Assembly (NCBI GenBank): GCA_963514095.1
Contig: OY741267.1
Coordinates: 2,578,413-2,642,412, forward strand
Source: Eutrigla gurnardus
Taxonomy: Eukaryota > Chordata > Actinopteri > Perciformes > Triglidae
DNA: 64,000 nucleotides
Direction: 5' to 3'
Part shown: piece after piece, positions 44,801 to 54,002 of the stretch
Layout: each line of letters opens with the position of its first letter
Position numbering within the stretch: position 1 is the first letter of the stretch
Position numbers and translations under genes: made by a program
The notes under the pieces: model-generated
What the model was told of the DNA's origin: nothing
The model's input: the letters and a program-made list of their open reading frames with translations, nothing else
The model's database searches: none

Positions 44801-47800
44801 AATCAGTAATAATGATCACAATCAATAACACTGCAATTAACAAAGCCTTATTACCTAACTACCTAACACACAAAGCTAAGCTAAACAAAGGGAGAGACAC
44901 ACGTGGAGTGTGTGTGCGTGTGTGTGTGTGTGTGTGCGTGTGTGTGCGTGTGTGTAGAGAGAGAGAGCGAGAGAGAGAGGGAGAGATGGCCGGGTGCAGC
45001 CACCAGATGGAGCTATTCCTCACAGTGTTCAGGGGCGGAGCCACTGACGTCCGATAGGATCGCGCGCGAGAGAGAGAGAGCGAGAGGTGGCCGGGTACAG
45101 CCACCAGATGGAGCTATGTCCTTAGCGTCCGCCGGAAACAGCTGGCGTAGGACACGTGTGGGGCGGCGTATGTGTGCGTGTGTGTGTTAGCGGGACACAA
45201 ACAAAGAGAGGGGGAGAATGCGCGCGCAATATTCTGAGGCTCAGGAGGCGTGTTACTATCACACGGGGCTCGTGAATGAACTGGCGTCCATTCAGCGGGA
45301 CCGGGCTCTTAACTGATAGTAGACGCTTACTGGGCTCGCGAATATGGCTGAGGTTTAGTCAAAAACAGCGTTACAGAAATCAACCCAGCGGCGTGGGTAC
45401 CCGATCAGCATTCAAATACAACACGGAAAGCAACGGACTCGGCGGTCCGTGATCAAAACTTAAAACACATTAACAAGAATTACAAGCATGTCCTACACTA
45501 TCGAATCTCTGCTTCTGCCCAGACAAATAGCCTCTTACATTTGCCGATGTGAGATGCGTCGATGTGAGGTTTCCGTCCCGTGCGGTGATGGCGTTTCTTT
45601 TTTTATTTTTTTTTTTATTTTTTTTTTATTGATTTTGGTGTCAAAACATTTCAACATCATTCATCACAGGTTCTGTGTGTGCTCTCCATGACATGAATAG
45701 TACGCTTGAAAAATTATCTCAAAGGAACACATACCGACACAATACCTAAAATAAATACAAGTAAAAAGAACAGTAGAACAGTTAGGGAGTAGTCTGTTTG
45801 TTTGTAAATTGACTAATGTTCTGTGAAAACAAAATCAGGCCTTTGGGGCGTTACAAAGTGAATCCACTTTTTAAAGAGTGAGGTAAATTGCTCTGATTTA
45901 TGATTGACAAATGCTGTGATCTTTTCCATCTTGTAAATGTCCATTGTGACGTCCATCCATCCATTTAGAGTTGGGCTCTCCTGCGATAACCACTTCCTGG
46001 TTAAAGACTTTTTAGCTGCAACCAACAAAATGTTCAATAAGTATTTGTCCTTTTTCAACCAGGCCATGGTTAAATTCCCAAAGTACATAGTCTTGATTTC
46101 TAAGGGCAGAACATCTTTGAAAATGTCTTGTAGGGCATTGTGTATCCCCTTCCAGTAGTCTGCGATAATCGGGCAGTCCCAAAAAATGTGGAAGTGGTTT
46201 GCGTGCTGGTTACCGCAGTTCCTCCAACACATAGGAGGTGTTCCATCATAGTGGGATTTCTGAGAGGGTGTTATAAAGTATCTAATCAAGTTCTTCCAGT
46301 TATATTCCCTCCATTTCTGTGAACTAGAACATTTCCAATGAAACCTCCACATTATTGTCCATTCCTCTTCAGATACATTCACCCCACCTTCTTGTTCCCA
46401 TTTTTGCCTAATGTATAAAGTTGAATGTGTTTTAAGATTTGACAGCATTTTGTACGCACATGAAATTATTCTCCCATTTACATCAGAGTTATATGCTTTC
46501 CTAAAAATTTCTATCAAGTTAACATTTATCTCCAACACATTTTTCATCGTCATATTAACATAATGTCGCATTTGCAGATACCGATAGAATCCTGTTTTTC
46601 CAAAAGGTATTTCTCTTTGATTGAATCAAAGCTGAGCATTGTTCCTCCTTTCATTACCTTACATACAGCTGTTAATCCCTTAAGTGTCCAGTCCTTAAAT
46701 CTACTGTCTAGTTGGTTAGGAATGAAGTCTGAGTCATATGCACACCATTTAAGAAACATAATATCTCCTTCTAATTTATATTCTTTTATGATAGTTTTCC
46801 ACATTTTTAGAGTACATTTCACCCATGGATTCTCAATACTGTTAATGTAATTTTGTAGATTATTGTCTGCTATAATTGCTTGTATTGGGGTGGAACATAT
46901 TTTCTCTTCAATAGATTTCCATTGAGCATTATATTTTGGGTTGCACCAATATATAATAGTTCTTATCTGTGTTGCCAGGTAATAGTCTCTGAGAGAGGGC
47001 AGACCCCATCCCCCTTTGTCTTTTGTCAGTTGTAGAGTTTTGAGACGGACCCTTGGTCTTTTGCTTTGCCATATATATCTTGACAGCATTTTTTCCCACT
47101 CGTTGAATTGGCTTTGATTAATCTCAATTGGTAGGGTCTGAAAAAGGTACAATAATCGAGGTAATATACTAATTTTAATAGATTAAATTCTTGAAGATAG
47201 GCCAAAGAAAGGGATTAGGTTCCATCTTGCTATATCTTCCTTAATTTTTTTCTGTACTGGTAGGTAGTGATGGCGTTTCTTGATGCCGGCAACGGACGGT
47301 AGTTCGCGAGAGCTCGTTTAGCGCCGGATCCAATTAGTTGAAGAAAACAGTTAGTATTTCTCCCTTCTGCAGGCAACAATAAAAATCGCGGGGCTCGGCG
47401 ATTTAGTCAGCTGATTTCAGACAAAAACGGGTCGTAGTTCCGTTCTGCTGGCAGCTGGGACGAAGAAAGTGTTTTTCTTCCTTCTGCGGGTAAACAGGAG
47501 GGTCGTGCTGTCGCGGCAGTCTCCTCAGGATCCAAAATGATAAACAAAAGAAAAATAAAACGAGTAGAGAAAAAGAGGGGTAAAACAGTCTGTTGCTCGT
47601 CCAGCGAGTTTGGGGGAAAGACTGTGGCCTAGGACAAAGGAAACGCTGCAGACGTAATGTTCACCTCCTGTTGTAACGTGGGTCACGGTGGAGAGAGGAA
47701 GTTCTTCCGGCGGCGCCGGGATTTATAGCTCACGGTTGCTTCAGGGGACCCCCTGGGGTTACCTGTGGTTGTCAGCCAATAGGGCACCAGTTGTTTGACG

Positions 47801-50800
47801 TTGCACTTCGCACCCAGGTGCGAGGTGACACTAAAATGGTGGTTGTAGTTTTGTATCTCCTTTGTTCCTTTGTCCTGACCGCATGTGTAGGCTTTTGTAG
47901 GCCGCATTGTGTAGTCCTACTGCTGAGGTCCCAACATTAGTCAACAAATTGAGTTGGTTTCTTTTTTTAAATACCTCTGTTTTTTAACAAATGGCCACCG
48001 GTCCTTGGAGGGGCATATATATGTTGCAAAAGACGTTTTTTTATCTGGACATTCCTTAGAAATAAGATTATTTTTCTTTTGGTGTGAAATGGAAATTGGG
48101 GTCTACCTTCTAAGTTATTCATTCTGGTTCTGTGTTGTACATAAATGCATATGACTGGTGTTTTTGCATGGTATACCATCAAACCATCGATCGCCTTTTT
48201 GCAGATTATACTTTTTTGTTGTTAATGGACTTGGAATAGGAGTACGCTTTCTGTGGTCTGCTGCTTCCTACATTTAGATTCCTTTCAGAGACTCTTAAGT
48301 TTGATCGGGATGTCTGTTAATCTTAATGTGGACTATTCAGGAGGTACACCCAGGGCACCACACAAGCTAGAACCGACAAGTCTTACTGCCTTGCAAGGCG
48401 GGTTGAAGGTTCTGTGGCAGCATGATCGCTGGGACTGACTGATGGGATCCAGCTGCTCATCACAGAGGCTTACATTTACAATTACATTGAGGGCATTTAG
48501 CAGACGCTTTTGTCCAAAGTGACTTACAATAAGTACATTTGTCGAAAGAAACCACAACGTATCATTGCCGATAAAGTAAGAGCGAAAAAATAGAAACAAG
48601 TGTTAGGTCCTCGTCTGAGTAAAGTAGTAGCTGTTCAGCAAACATACCTGAAGAACAATGCTGTGATCAAAGTGCTATAGGTAAGAACATAGAAGTGCAA
48701 TTTTTATTTTTTTTGGGGGGGGGGGGGGGGGGGTCGAGGGAGGGTGTTAGTGGGTCATGCTATGTAGAGTCGAGGTGAAGTCTGAACAGGTGAGTCTTGA
48801 GTCTTTTTCGGAAGATGGCAAATGTCTCTGCTGTCCTGACATTAGTCGGGAGTTCGTTCCACCACTGAGGACCAGAACAGAGAAGAGTCTGGACTTTGCT
48901 GAGCGACATTTGTTTTATTTCAGAGATGGTGGTACCAGCCGGCCAGCAGAAGTAGAGGAGCGAAGTGCTCGCTTCGGGGCATGAGGTTTGACCAGTGTTT
49001 GAAGGTAGATGGATGCCGTTCTATTGATGGTCCTGAAGGCCAGTGCCATCGTCTTGATTTGGATGCGTGCTGCAACAGGGAGCCAGTGGAGGTCACGGAG
49101 GAGGGGGGTCACATGGGAGAATTTGGGTAGATTGAAGACAAGGCGTGCTGCAGCGTTCTGGATACGCTGCAATGCTTTAGTCGCCGAGGCCGGGAGTCCA
49201 GCCAGGAGAGAGTTGCGGTTGATCGGCCCACAGCAGTGATGTTGGGGGTGCAGGATTTATAGGGCAGGTGGCCAAATTGGACACCACTACTAGTTGTGTC
49301 CGGGGGGGTAGCTTTATTTTCTCCCAAGATGTTTGACTTCTGATTTATATTATATTAAGTATATTTAGTTGGTTAATGGGCCCTGTGATAGACTGGCATC
49401 CTGTCCAGGGTGTACCCTGCCTTCGCCCAATGTCAGCTGGGATCGGCTCCAGCCCCCCCGCGATCCTGAATACAGGATAAGCGGTAGACAATGGATGGAT
49501 GGATGGATGGATAGTTGGTTAATGTTAATTAAGATTATATTTCTTTTGGGAATACATATTTGGTTGGGTTGTTTTTTTTGTTATTTGTAGTTTATGTACT
49601 CATGTTATTGTTAGTCTCCTCCTGTTTGTCAAACCAGGTCTGATCAGCCTGGTCAGTTGTATTTTTGAGTTGGTAATCTTCAGAGCTTAAGTTTGGTCTG
49701 TTTGTTTGACCTCTTTTAAGGGCCCAGACTTTATAACCATGTTGTTGTAATGATTATTTTTTTGGTAAAATTGGTAAATTCCCTTCTTACTCTTCTTGCC
49801 TAACTGCTTGGTCCCTCACAGAGGGGCTTCACTGTGGCCGTCTTAAAATCCGCTGGAATGACACCTGAGGTGAGGGAGGAGTTGATCAGGGTGGTGAGGA
49901 ATAGCAAGATGTCGTGTGAGATGTCTTGGAGAAGAGAGGAGGGAATCGGGTCGAGGGAGCAGGTGGTGGCACGGTTAGATGTAACAAGTGTGTGAACGTC
50001 TTCAGAGGTGAGGGGGGTAAAGCTGGTTAGACCATCAGAGTTTAGAGTTAGTGGAGATGTTTCTGGGAGTGGAGGGGGGGGGGGGGGGGGGGGTTAGGAG
50101 TGAATGCGGAGCTGTGTCTTACCTCTCATATATGAACTCCTCATCCATGCTGAAGTAGTGTGTGGTGGCTGTATTCTTTGGTTTGACACGTAGAGTGGCA
50201 AAGTAGAGCCGGTCTGGTGTAGAACACACAGGACAGACAACACTGCATTATGATGGCTGCTGGGAGTTCAAGTGGAACACACAGTTTGGGTTTCATGTCA
50301 GTGATACACAGTTTGGAGATAAGGTTCTGAAAATGTTTGTCAAAATACTGGATATGAAGGTCGTTTTTGTCGTGTACAAAGATGTTTCCATCCAGAGAAG
50401 CCTGTGTGACCAGGCCAAAAATAAACAGTTGTAGCCTGATAACTGAAATCAAGTTATCAACTCAACTTTTTTTAAATTATATATATAATTTAAAAGCGGT
50501 CACACGAAGCTGGTTATCAACTCAGTAAGTCAACCAGGGTTTCCCTGTCCAGCTATGAGCGCGTGCAAGAGGCGGCGTTTCCAGCATTTGACCAATCACA
50601 TACATGGATCAGTCTACGGCAGCGGAGCGGCGTATTTCACGTACGAGGAGCGAACCATAATCTTACAGAAATAAGAAGAAGTTAAACATATAATACAGGC
50701 AAAAAGCAATGTTTCATCTGCCAAATGCAGGAAGGACGGCTGGCAAAAACTCACTAATAGTCTTATGATATGACTGCCCCATCATAAGGGAACTACTAGG

Positions 50801-52093
50801 TCTGACTGATTGAATACATATATGCTAACTGTGCTGATAGCTCAGTGGTAGAGTTGGAGCCCCATCTACCATTTGAATCCACCCTGCGGTCCTCTTTTAA
50901 AGCATGTCGTCCCTCTCTCTCGCCCCTTTAACTCTCACGCTGTCCTCCCGCATTAAAGGCCAAAGATTTTAAACAAATGGATGTGTTGCTGAAATGTTTT
51001 TTTTTTATGGCGTGATGTATGATCAATATCAGCCTCATTCTTTCAGCTGCAATCCCGGCGGTCTAAAACGAACTTGGGAGCAAATCAAATAAATATAAAA
51101 CATAATTCATAGTGGTAAGTAGGCTGTACGCTGACACAGATACGTCATGCCCTCTAATGACAATCTGTATCTCTCATATAAAACATCGTCAGGGACAGAA
51201 AAAGGGTTTTGCCGGTCTCTGAACACTCTAGTTCTCCTAAGAGACCTGATCCACGATCCACCGAGATTCTTGTTTTTTGTTATTGGTCAGTCGGCGGTGT
51301 GTTTCTCCATGTTGATCTCTTATCAGGAACATAACCTGCTCCGGAGCAGTTTAGCTCTGCAGCGTAAGTTACCATGGCGATCTTCCCCGGTAAGAAGTGA
51401 ACCAGCGTCGTAGGACGGAGAACCCAGAGTTAACGCTTAAGTTACCTACGAAGCAAATCCTGCTTCATAGTACAGGCCCCTGGTCCTGTTTAGGAAGGTT
51501 AAGAAATCTTGTTTTGCTTGCTTTTGGCCGTTTAAAGCCTGTGACCTGTCGCACCATGTCAGCCTCTGCTTTAGGGGTCTTGGGCTTCCTGTTTAACTCA
51601 GTCAGTAAAGCACAGACCTGAGATACGAGAGGCCACGGTTCGCATCCTGCTCCTGCTGGAAACACTATAATGTATTGTAACAGATTATAAATCTTTCTGA
51701 AATGGAGTAATTTCTTATAAACTTAAAAATATGATATAGCACGGCTTTGTGATCTTTGAGTAAAGTGACAGCACTGCATAAGGTTATTAGCAACTGTAAC
51801 CCAATGATAAGGACTCTCTGTGTCTTTATAACTGGCTGAAGGTTGAAGTTCTAAATATGCCATTTCTATATTAAAGTCATACACTTTCAATACATCATTA
51901 TCATACAAGCCTCAGTGTTCACGGTGGATTCATTAACATCTGCTTAACCCCACAGGATCGTCATGAATATATATGTGAGGTTCAACATTAATAGTTTCAT
52001 TCATTATGATTATTACATATCACAATAAAATACTAGGTGTAACTTACCTTTAATAAATTCTGAAGCACTGTACTGTTCATATTCCTCTTCCAT
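29700..52093 (-). CDS. cdc14a: CDC14A-type dual-specificity phosphatase, 13 coding exons
   Basis: Exons (plus-strand coordinates, 5' to 3'): 52048-52093, 50123-50213, 44205-44280, 43914-44006, 43729-43808, 40256-40322, 35729-35791, 32596-32683, 32097-32327, 31800-31938, 30671-30884, 30418-30500 (or 30506), 29700-29831. All have GT-AG ends and matching phases, giving about 468 codons. Cdc14 enzymes belong to the PTP superfamily, prefer phosphoserine-proline sites and act at centrosomes, cilia and the actin cytoskeleton. The N-terminal PTP-like domain has FYADFGPLNLAM and RKKLVHYT. The catalytic domain has the acid Asp loop (FFPDGTTPSD) and HCKAGLGRTG (HCX5R). YPLHAPEAYF and FLEEKQHSLWIQGD favour CDC14A over CDC14B. 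TQGDKLRALK is the conserved post-catalytic motif. Human CDC14A is about 594 aa, so the C-terminal tail is shorter here or incompletely found. Confidence 0.95.
30418..30500 (-). CDS. cdc14a: cdc14a coding exon 12
   Basis: Encodes EDRPTQGDKLRALKGKRPPR followed by Ala and five Ser. Two acceptors 6 nt apart (taag ending the intron before 30506, ccag before 30500) are both in phase, so the protein may contain or lack Cys-Gln. Donor AAG|gtacag. Confidence 0.85.
30671..30884 (-). CDS. cdc14a: cdc14a coding exon 11
   Basis: Begins KQHSLWIQGDIHRSKQK, then a Gln-rich insert (RRQQLQQQQLPSLG) not in the human protein, then LLSSMDDLSINTTLHK. Acceptor ctgtgtag, donor GAG|gtgagg. Confidence 0.92.
31157..31542. 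repeat. Intronic duplication unit A (partner at 41740-42131)
   Basis: About 390 bp in intron 10 nearly identical, in the same orientation, to a block in intron 5. Shared words include gacagcagacacaactgaag and ccacttctctgctgacttta. It ends with the ggtggagggagtggcaggga motif that is expanded in the other intron. Confidence 0.9.
31574..31686 (+). mobile_element. Short retroposed insert with hairpin, A7 tail and 13-bp TSD
   Basis: tgatctggttagt occurs at 31561-31573 and 31687-31699. Between them 113 bp ends in caaaaaaa. The insert holds inverted arms (acacttgtttctct and agagaaacaagtgt) around a loop of about 30 bases. Confidence 0.6.
31800..31938 (-). CDS. cdc14a: cdc14a coding exon 10 (catalytic)
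   Basis: Begins AGLGRTGTLIGCYLMKHF and completes HCX5R with the Arg. It continues with AIAWIRICRPGSVIGPQQ and FLEE. Acceptor atcacag, donor GA|gtgagt, phase 2. Confidence 0.96.
32097..32327 (-). CDS. cdc14a: cdc14a coding exon 9 (catalytic)
   Basis: Runs from YPLHAPEAYF to GAVAVHCK. It carries the general-acid loop FFPDG and the catalytic Cys of HCX5R at its 3' end. Acceptor gttttccag, donor AAAG|gtagag. Confidence 0.96.
32596..32683 (-). CDS. cdc14a: cdc14a coding exon 8
   Basis: Encodes RVENGDMNWIIPGKLLAFGS then PHPHSKIEI. Acceptor gttttcag, donor ATTG|gtaagt, phase 1. Confidence 0.94.
33485..34729. mobile_element. hAT-type non-autonomous element in cdc14a intron 7
   Basis: Ends cagggctggactggg and ggccagtccagccctg are inverted. 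The 8-bp flank ggtctatg is duplicated exactly (33477-33484 and 34730-34737). The 1245-bp interior has no transposase. A ccagggttccccaatt stretch near 33967 may be the end of a further decayed insertion. Confidence 0.92.
34730..35728. other. Remainder of cdc14a intron 7
   Basis: AT-rich intronic DNA next to exon 7. No element recognised. Confidence 0.35.
35729..35791 (-). CDS. cdc14a: cdc14a coding exon 7
   Basis: 21 codons: ALQHGFLNFEGFDVEAYEHY then E. Acceptor ctcccccag, donor GAG|gtaaga. Confidence 0.94.
36129..37367 (+). mobile_element. hAT derivative, 3' end lost (inverted partner at 54003-55420)
   Basis: Starts caggcatccccaaatggtgg. It is collinear with the reverse complement of 54230-55420 and breaks off at aaggcctta, where agggatagttcg begins. 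It carries a transposase N-terminal fragment. Confidence 0.85.
37018..37326 (+). pseudogene. hAT transposase N-terminal fragment
   Basis: 102 codons: CLICSENVALIKSGDVKRRY with a downstream His (BED/SPIN-DOC-like zinc finger), then YPLKSVLRARTITKLQ and SFTAQQRVNECSLNVSWILG, ending in a stop after VTDII. The upstream start codon (ATGGCAGTTCC, near 37001) is in another frame. This resembles the N-terminus of GTF2IRD2/ZBED-type hAT proteins. The catalytic RNase H-like domain is missing. Confidence 0.75.
38460..39153. mobile_element. hAT MITE with perfect 8-bp TSD
   Basis: Inverted ends caggcccggttc and gaaccgggcctg. The flank ggtgtgag is exactly duplicated (38452-38459 and 39154-39161). The 694-bp interior includes gtgcaccc-rich subterminal repeats at both ends and a GC-rich spot (ggcggccggtggccggccgc, near 38940). 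Confidence 0.93.
39480..40070 (+). pseudogene. Decayed Tc1/mariner transposase remnant
   Basis: WVFQQDSDPTHTSKLV (near 39750) and DLNPIENLWQELKV (near 39853, after a frameshift) are the second Asp and Glu regions of a Tc1-type catalytic domain. The following EELCNLVRNYHKR-like segment is also out of frame. Stops interrupt it and no TIRs are readable. Confidence 0.75.
40256..40322 (-). CDS. cdc14a: cdc14a coding exon 6
   Basis: Encodes DAAVGECSFNLTVLDCLQG then IHK. Acceptor tcctacag, donor AAG|gtaaac. It lies between the minisatellite-rich intron 5 and the transposon-filled intron 6. Confidence 0.94.
40861..41280. repeat. 70-bp minisatellite, six copies, each with a CTCF-like motif
   Basis: Six contiguous 70-bp units start at 40861, 40931, 41001, 41071, 41141 and 41211. 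Four carry cgccccctggtgg, whose reverse complement ccaccagggggcg is nearly the canonical CTCF core. The last two read cgccccctgatgg. The sequence after 41280 continues as the flank of a dispersed fish repeat (agagaatgacagtttaagac). Confidence 0.95.
41740..42131. repeat. Intronic duplication unit B (partner at 31157-31542)
   Basis: Same block as in intron 10, in direct orientation, with a few substitutions and a small insertion (taactacagtctgc). It directly abuts the 33-bp minisatellite. Confidence 0.9.
42177..43320. repeat. 33-bp minisatellite with a 495-bp higher-order period
   Basis: About 34 units of gttggtggagggagaag(a/c)g then tggcagggacacag or gggagacag variants. Because 33 is a multiple of three, all frames stay open and produce spurious long ORFs. 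Ordering units by their variants shows that units 6-20 are repeated as units 21-34. The rare variant ttggtggtggcag occurs at 42446 and 42941, exactly 495 bp apart. Confidence 0.95.
43729..43808 (-). CDS. cdc14a: cdc14a coding exon 5
   Basis: Encodes VVYLKRSPEEAYRTL...YLPFR. Acceptor cctctag, donor CAG|gtaggc, phase 2. Confidence 0.93.
43914..44006 (-). CDS. cdc14a: cdc14a coding exon 4
   Basis: 31 codons including SRKKLVHYTSYDQKKRANAA and LIGAYA. Acceptor cacttcag, donor GCT|gtaaat. Confidence 0.95.
44205..44280 (-). CDS. cdc14a: cdc14a coding exon 3
   Basis: Encodes FYADFGPLNLAMLYRYCCK then INKKFK, one of the most conserved Cdc14 segments. Acceptor tgttgcag, donor AAG|gtaac, ending in phase 0. 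Confidence 0.95.
44456..47936 (-). mobile_element. Solo LTR (about 1.8 kb) split by an L1 insertion
   Basis: On the minus strand it starts TGTTGGGACC (47936) and ends CCCCAGCA (44456). The 4-bp flank ttag is duplicated (44452-44455 and 47937-47940). Excluding the L1 and its duplication, about 1.8 kb remains. A TATA box (gagctataaatccc, near 47725) and AATAAA (near 44793) follow U3-R-U5 order. The 4-bp duplication and large size suggest an endogenous retrovirus-type LTR rather than Gypsy or BEL. It contains GT and GA tracts (about 44910-44990). No internal retroviral genes are present. Confidence 0.65.
45600..47266 (-). mobile_element. 5'-truncated L1-type LINE inserted into the solo LTR
   Basis: The 15-bp duplication gtgatggcgtttctt lies at 45585-45599 and 47267-47281. 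The A-rich tail is the T run at 45600-45630 on the plus strand. Two minus-strand frames (46550-47152 and 45813-46571) encode the C-terminal part of an L1 ORF2: LPIEINQSQFNEWEKMLSRY, KGGWGLPSLRDYYLATQ and a CWRNCGNQHANHFHIFWDC zinc-binding motif. The frames overlap with a shift near 46560. It is a dead, fairly recent copy. Confidence 0.93.
47941..48462. other. cdc14a intron 2 sequence without recognised element
   Basis: AT-rich DNA between the solo LTR and the LINE remnants. Confidence 0.35.
48463..49255 (-). pseudogene. CR1/L2/Rex-type LINE fragment, C-terminal region
   Basis: The minus-strand frame 48915-49172 encodes MQRIQNAAARLVFNLPKFSH, then LHWLPVAARIQIKTMALAF, the typical tail after the reverse transcriptase of fish CR1/L2-like LINEs. 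Towards 48463 the 3' UTR-like segment has gcatttagcagacgcttttg, a widespread fish repeat word. A run of 19 G lies at 48715-48733. Confidence 0.7.
49379..49511 (+). mobile_element. 5'-truncated SINE/L2-tail copy with 13-bp TSD
   Basis: Matches the 3' part of 10914-11285 (ctgtccagggtgtaccctgc ... ggatggatgg). Flanked by tagttggttaatg at 49366-49378 and 49512-49524. Confidence 0.9.
49826..50093 (-). pseudogene. CR1/L2/Rex-type LINE fragment, RT start region
   Basis: The minus strand translates to LTSEDVHTLVTS then TTCSLDPIPSSLLQ and GVIPADFKTATVKPL, the start of the reverse-transcriptase domain of L2/CR1-like elements. It begins next to a 20-base G run (50074-50093), only 30 bp from cdc14a exon 2. 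It may belong to the same original insertion as 48463-49255. Confidence 0.65.
50123..50213 (-). CDS. cdc14a: cdc14a coding exon 2
   Basis: Encodes DRLYFATLRVKPK...HYFSMDEEFIYE. Acceptor ctacaccag, donor GAGAG|gtaag. The 91 nt keep phase between exons 1 and 3. Confidence 0.93.
50491..51480. mobile_element. PIF/Harbinger-like remnants in cdc14a intron 1
   Basis: 50491-50650 matches 11840-11995 and 51247-51480 matches 11508-11765. The right end reads aaatcctgcttcatagtaca then ggccc. Between them lies a decayed SINE (50829-50985). Confidence 0.5.
50829..50985 (+). repeat. Degenerate tRNA-derived SINE
   Basis: A box tagctcagtggtagag, eroded B box (tttgaatcc), ctctctctcgcccc body and gcattaaaggccaaag tail, the same type as 2092-2266. 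Confidence 0.65.
51585..51665 (+). repeat. tRNA-like SINE head fragment
   Basis: tttaactcagtcagtaaagc (A-box-like) and ggttcgcatcc (B-box-like), with no tail. Confidence 0.45.
52048..52093 (-). CDS. cdc14a: cdc14a coding exon 1
   Basis: Starts MEEEYEQYSASEFIK. The start context aaaATGG has a good Kozak A at -3 and G at +4. The donor is G|gtaagt, phase 1. EFIK followed by DRLYFATL in exon 2 fits the human EFMKDRLYFATL. Confidence 0.85.
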
Positions 52094-52509
52094 TTTACTC
52101 ACCAACCAAACAAAGCCTTTTAGATGACTTTCAAATATGAATAGTCTCCACGAGTTCTGTTTATGATATCATAATAGCTGATCAGGTCTAGTATTCAGCT
52201 TCACGTCATCACAACACAATGACTGTAAAATAACAGTGACTCTGTTACAAACGGTTGAGTTTCATGTTCCCAGCTGACGACACGATCCACACATAAAAGT
52301 CTCCGAAGTCAAAAACCTTCCCAACCAATAACTCATATTAATAATCTCCTCTCCCTCCGATGCCAATCAACTCTTTGAATTCAATAGTTTCCCCCGAATG
52401 GTTGATCTGTGTCCGAGAATATTCTAGTCAACAGTCAGAGAGCTGAGGACACGCAGCCGACCAGCCCGGTCAACGCTAATCTGCTGCTCTGCACATGCTC
52501 AGTCAGGGT
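52094..52509 (-). promoter_or_regulatory. cdc14a: Presumed 5' UTR/promoter region of cdc14a
   Basis: The 0.4 kb between the start codon and the CA tract must hold the proximal promoter or 5' UTR if exon 1 is the first exon. No TATA box or CpG cluster is evident. An upstream non-coding exon beyond the CA tract cannot be excluded. Confidence 0.35.
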
Positions 52510-52542
<33 letters not shown>

Positions 52543-52582
52543 AGACACACACACACACACACACCAGACACACACACACCAG

Positions 52583-52673
<91 letters not shown>

Positions 52674-52691
52674 AGACACACACACACCAGA

Positions 52692-52748
<57 letters not shown>

Positions 52749-52750
52749 CA

Positions 52751-52823
<73 letters not shown>

Positions 52824-52845
52824 ACACACACACACACACACACCA

Positions 52846-52910
<65 letters not shown>

Positions 52911-53078
52911 ACACACACACACTCACACACACCAGACACACACACTCACACACTCACACACACACACACACACACCAGACACACACACACACACACACAC
53001 ACACCAGACACACACACTCACACACTCACACACACACACACACACACACACCAGACACACACACACACACACACACCA

Positions 53079-53116
<38 letters not shown>

Positions 53117-53117
53117 A

Positions 53118-53157
<40 letters not shown>

Positions 53158-53218
53158 AGACACACACACACCAGACACACACACACACACACACACACCA
53201 GACACACACACTCACACA

Positions 53219-53272
<54 letters not shown>

Positions 53273-53277
53273 AGACA

Positions 53278-53308
<31 letters not shown>

Positions 53309-53314
53309 CAGACA

Positions 53315-53387
<73 letters not shown>

Positions 53388-53394
53388 ATGCACA
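52510..53394. repeat. 880-bp CA-rich compound microsatellite upstream of cdc14a
   Basis: Long CA runs interrupted at intervals by caccagacac and cactcacac variants. All forward and reverse frames stay open, so the long Thr/His and Cys/Val ORFs here are artefacts. It lies about 417 bp upstream of the cdc14a ATG. Confidence 0.97.
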
Positions 53395-54002
53395 CATTTG
53401 ATCAAAATAAATCCAGTTATTATATATAAAACTATGATAAGACTCCTACAGTGAACCAATTCAGTTTACATGTTATTTCTCGTGTCACATCACAACAGTT
53501 TTCCACAGAGAGCAGGACTAGAACCCGTGAGTTACAGCGCCACATAGTGGAGAGAAAACCCTGGCCGAGCAGCCTACAAGCAGACATTTGGAGCAGACCA
53601 GGTTGCATCTGCATTTGGTCACATTACATGTAGAACTGCAAACACAGGTTGACTGGTCTGGTCTGAGGAATGTAGTTTGCTCCTGTCACCCAAGGGTGCA
53701 GAACCAAAGCCCAGGTGCCAAGTGTCTGAGCTTCCTGATTGGTCCTACTTAGCGCTGAGTTCACTGACATGGCGCCAACTGAATCCAAACTTACATCATA
53801 CTGTTTAGTAACACATGAACCATTTGAATGACTCTTTGAAAGCAGCAGCAACAACACACAATACTTTGTATACGATCATTGTTTTCATGGCTTCTGTGAA
53901 AGATTGTTTCAGAACAGAACATCTTTCACATTTCTATCACATAAAGAAAGAATTCAGGTGGTTTTCCAACAACAAAACACAAAGTCACACTAAACCATAG
54001 GA
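53395..54002. other. No recognisable gene
   Basis: Unique-looking DNA. The single CTCF-like near-match gcgccacatagtgg (near 53538) is 13/14. Confidence 0.35.

Noticed and set aside
29590..52093. Assignment to CDC14B
   Set aside because: YPLHAPEAYF, FLEEKQHSLWIQGD and the short N-terminus match CDC14A rather than CDC14B. Which teleost paralogue (aa or ab) cannot be decided here.
52409..53454. Thr/His-rich and Cys/Val-rich ORFs
   Set aside because: They are translations of the CA/GT microsatellite.
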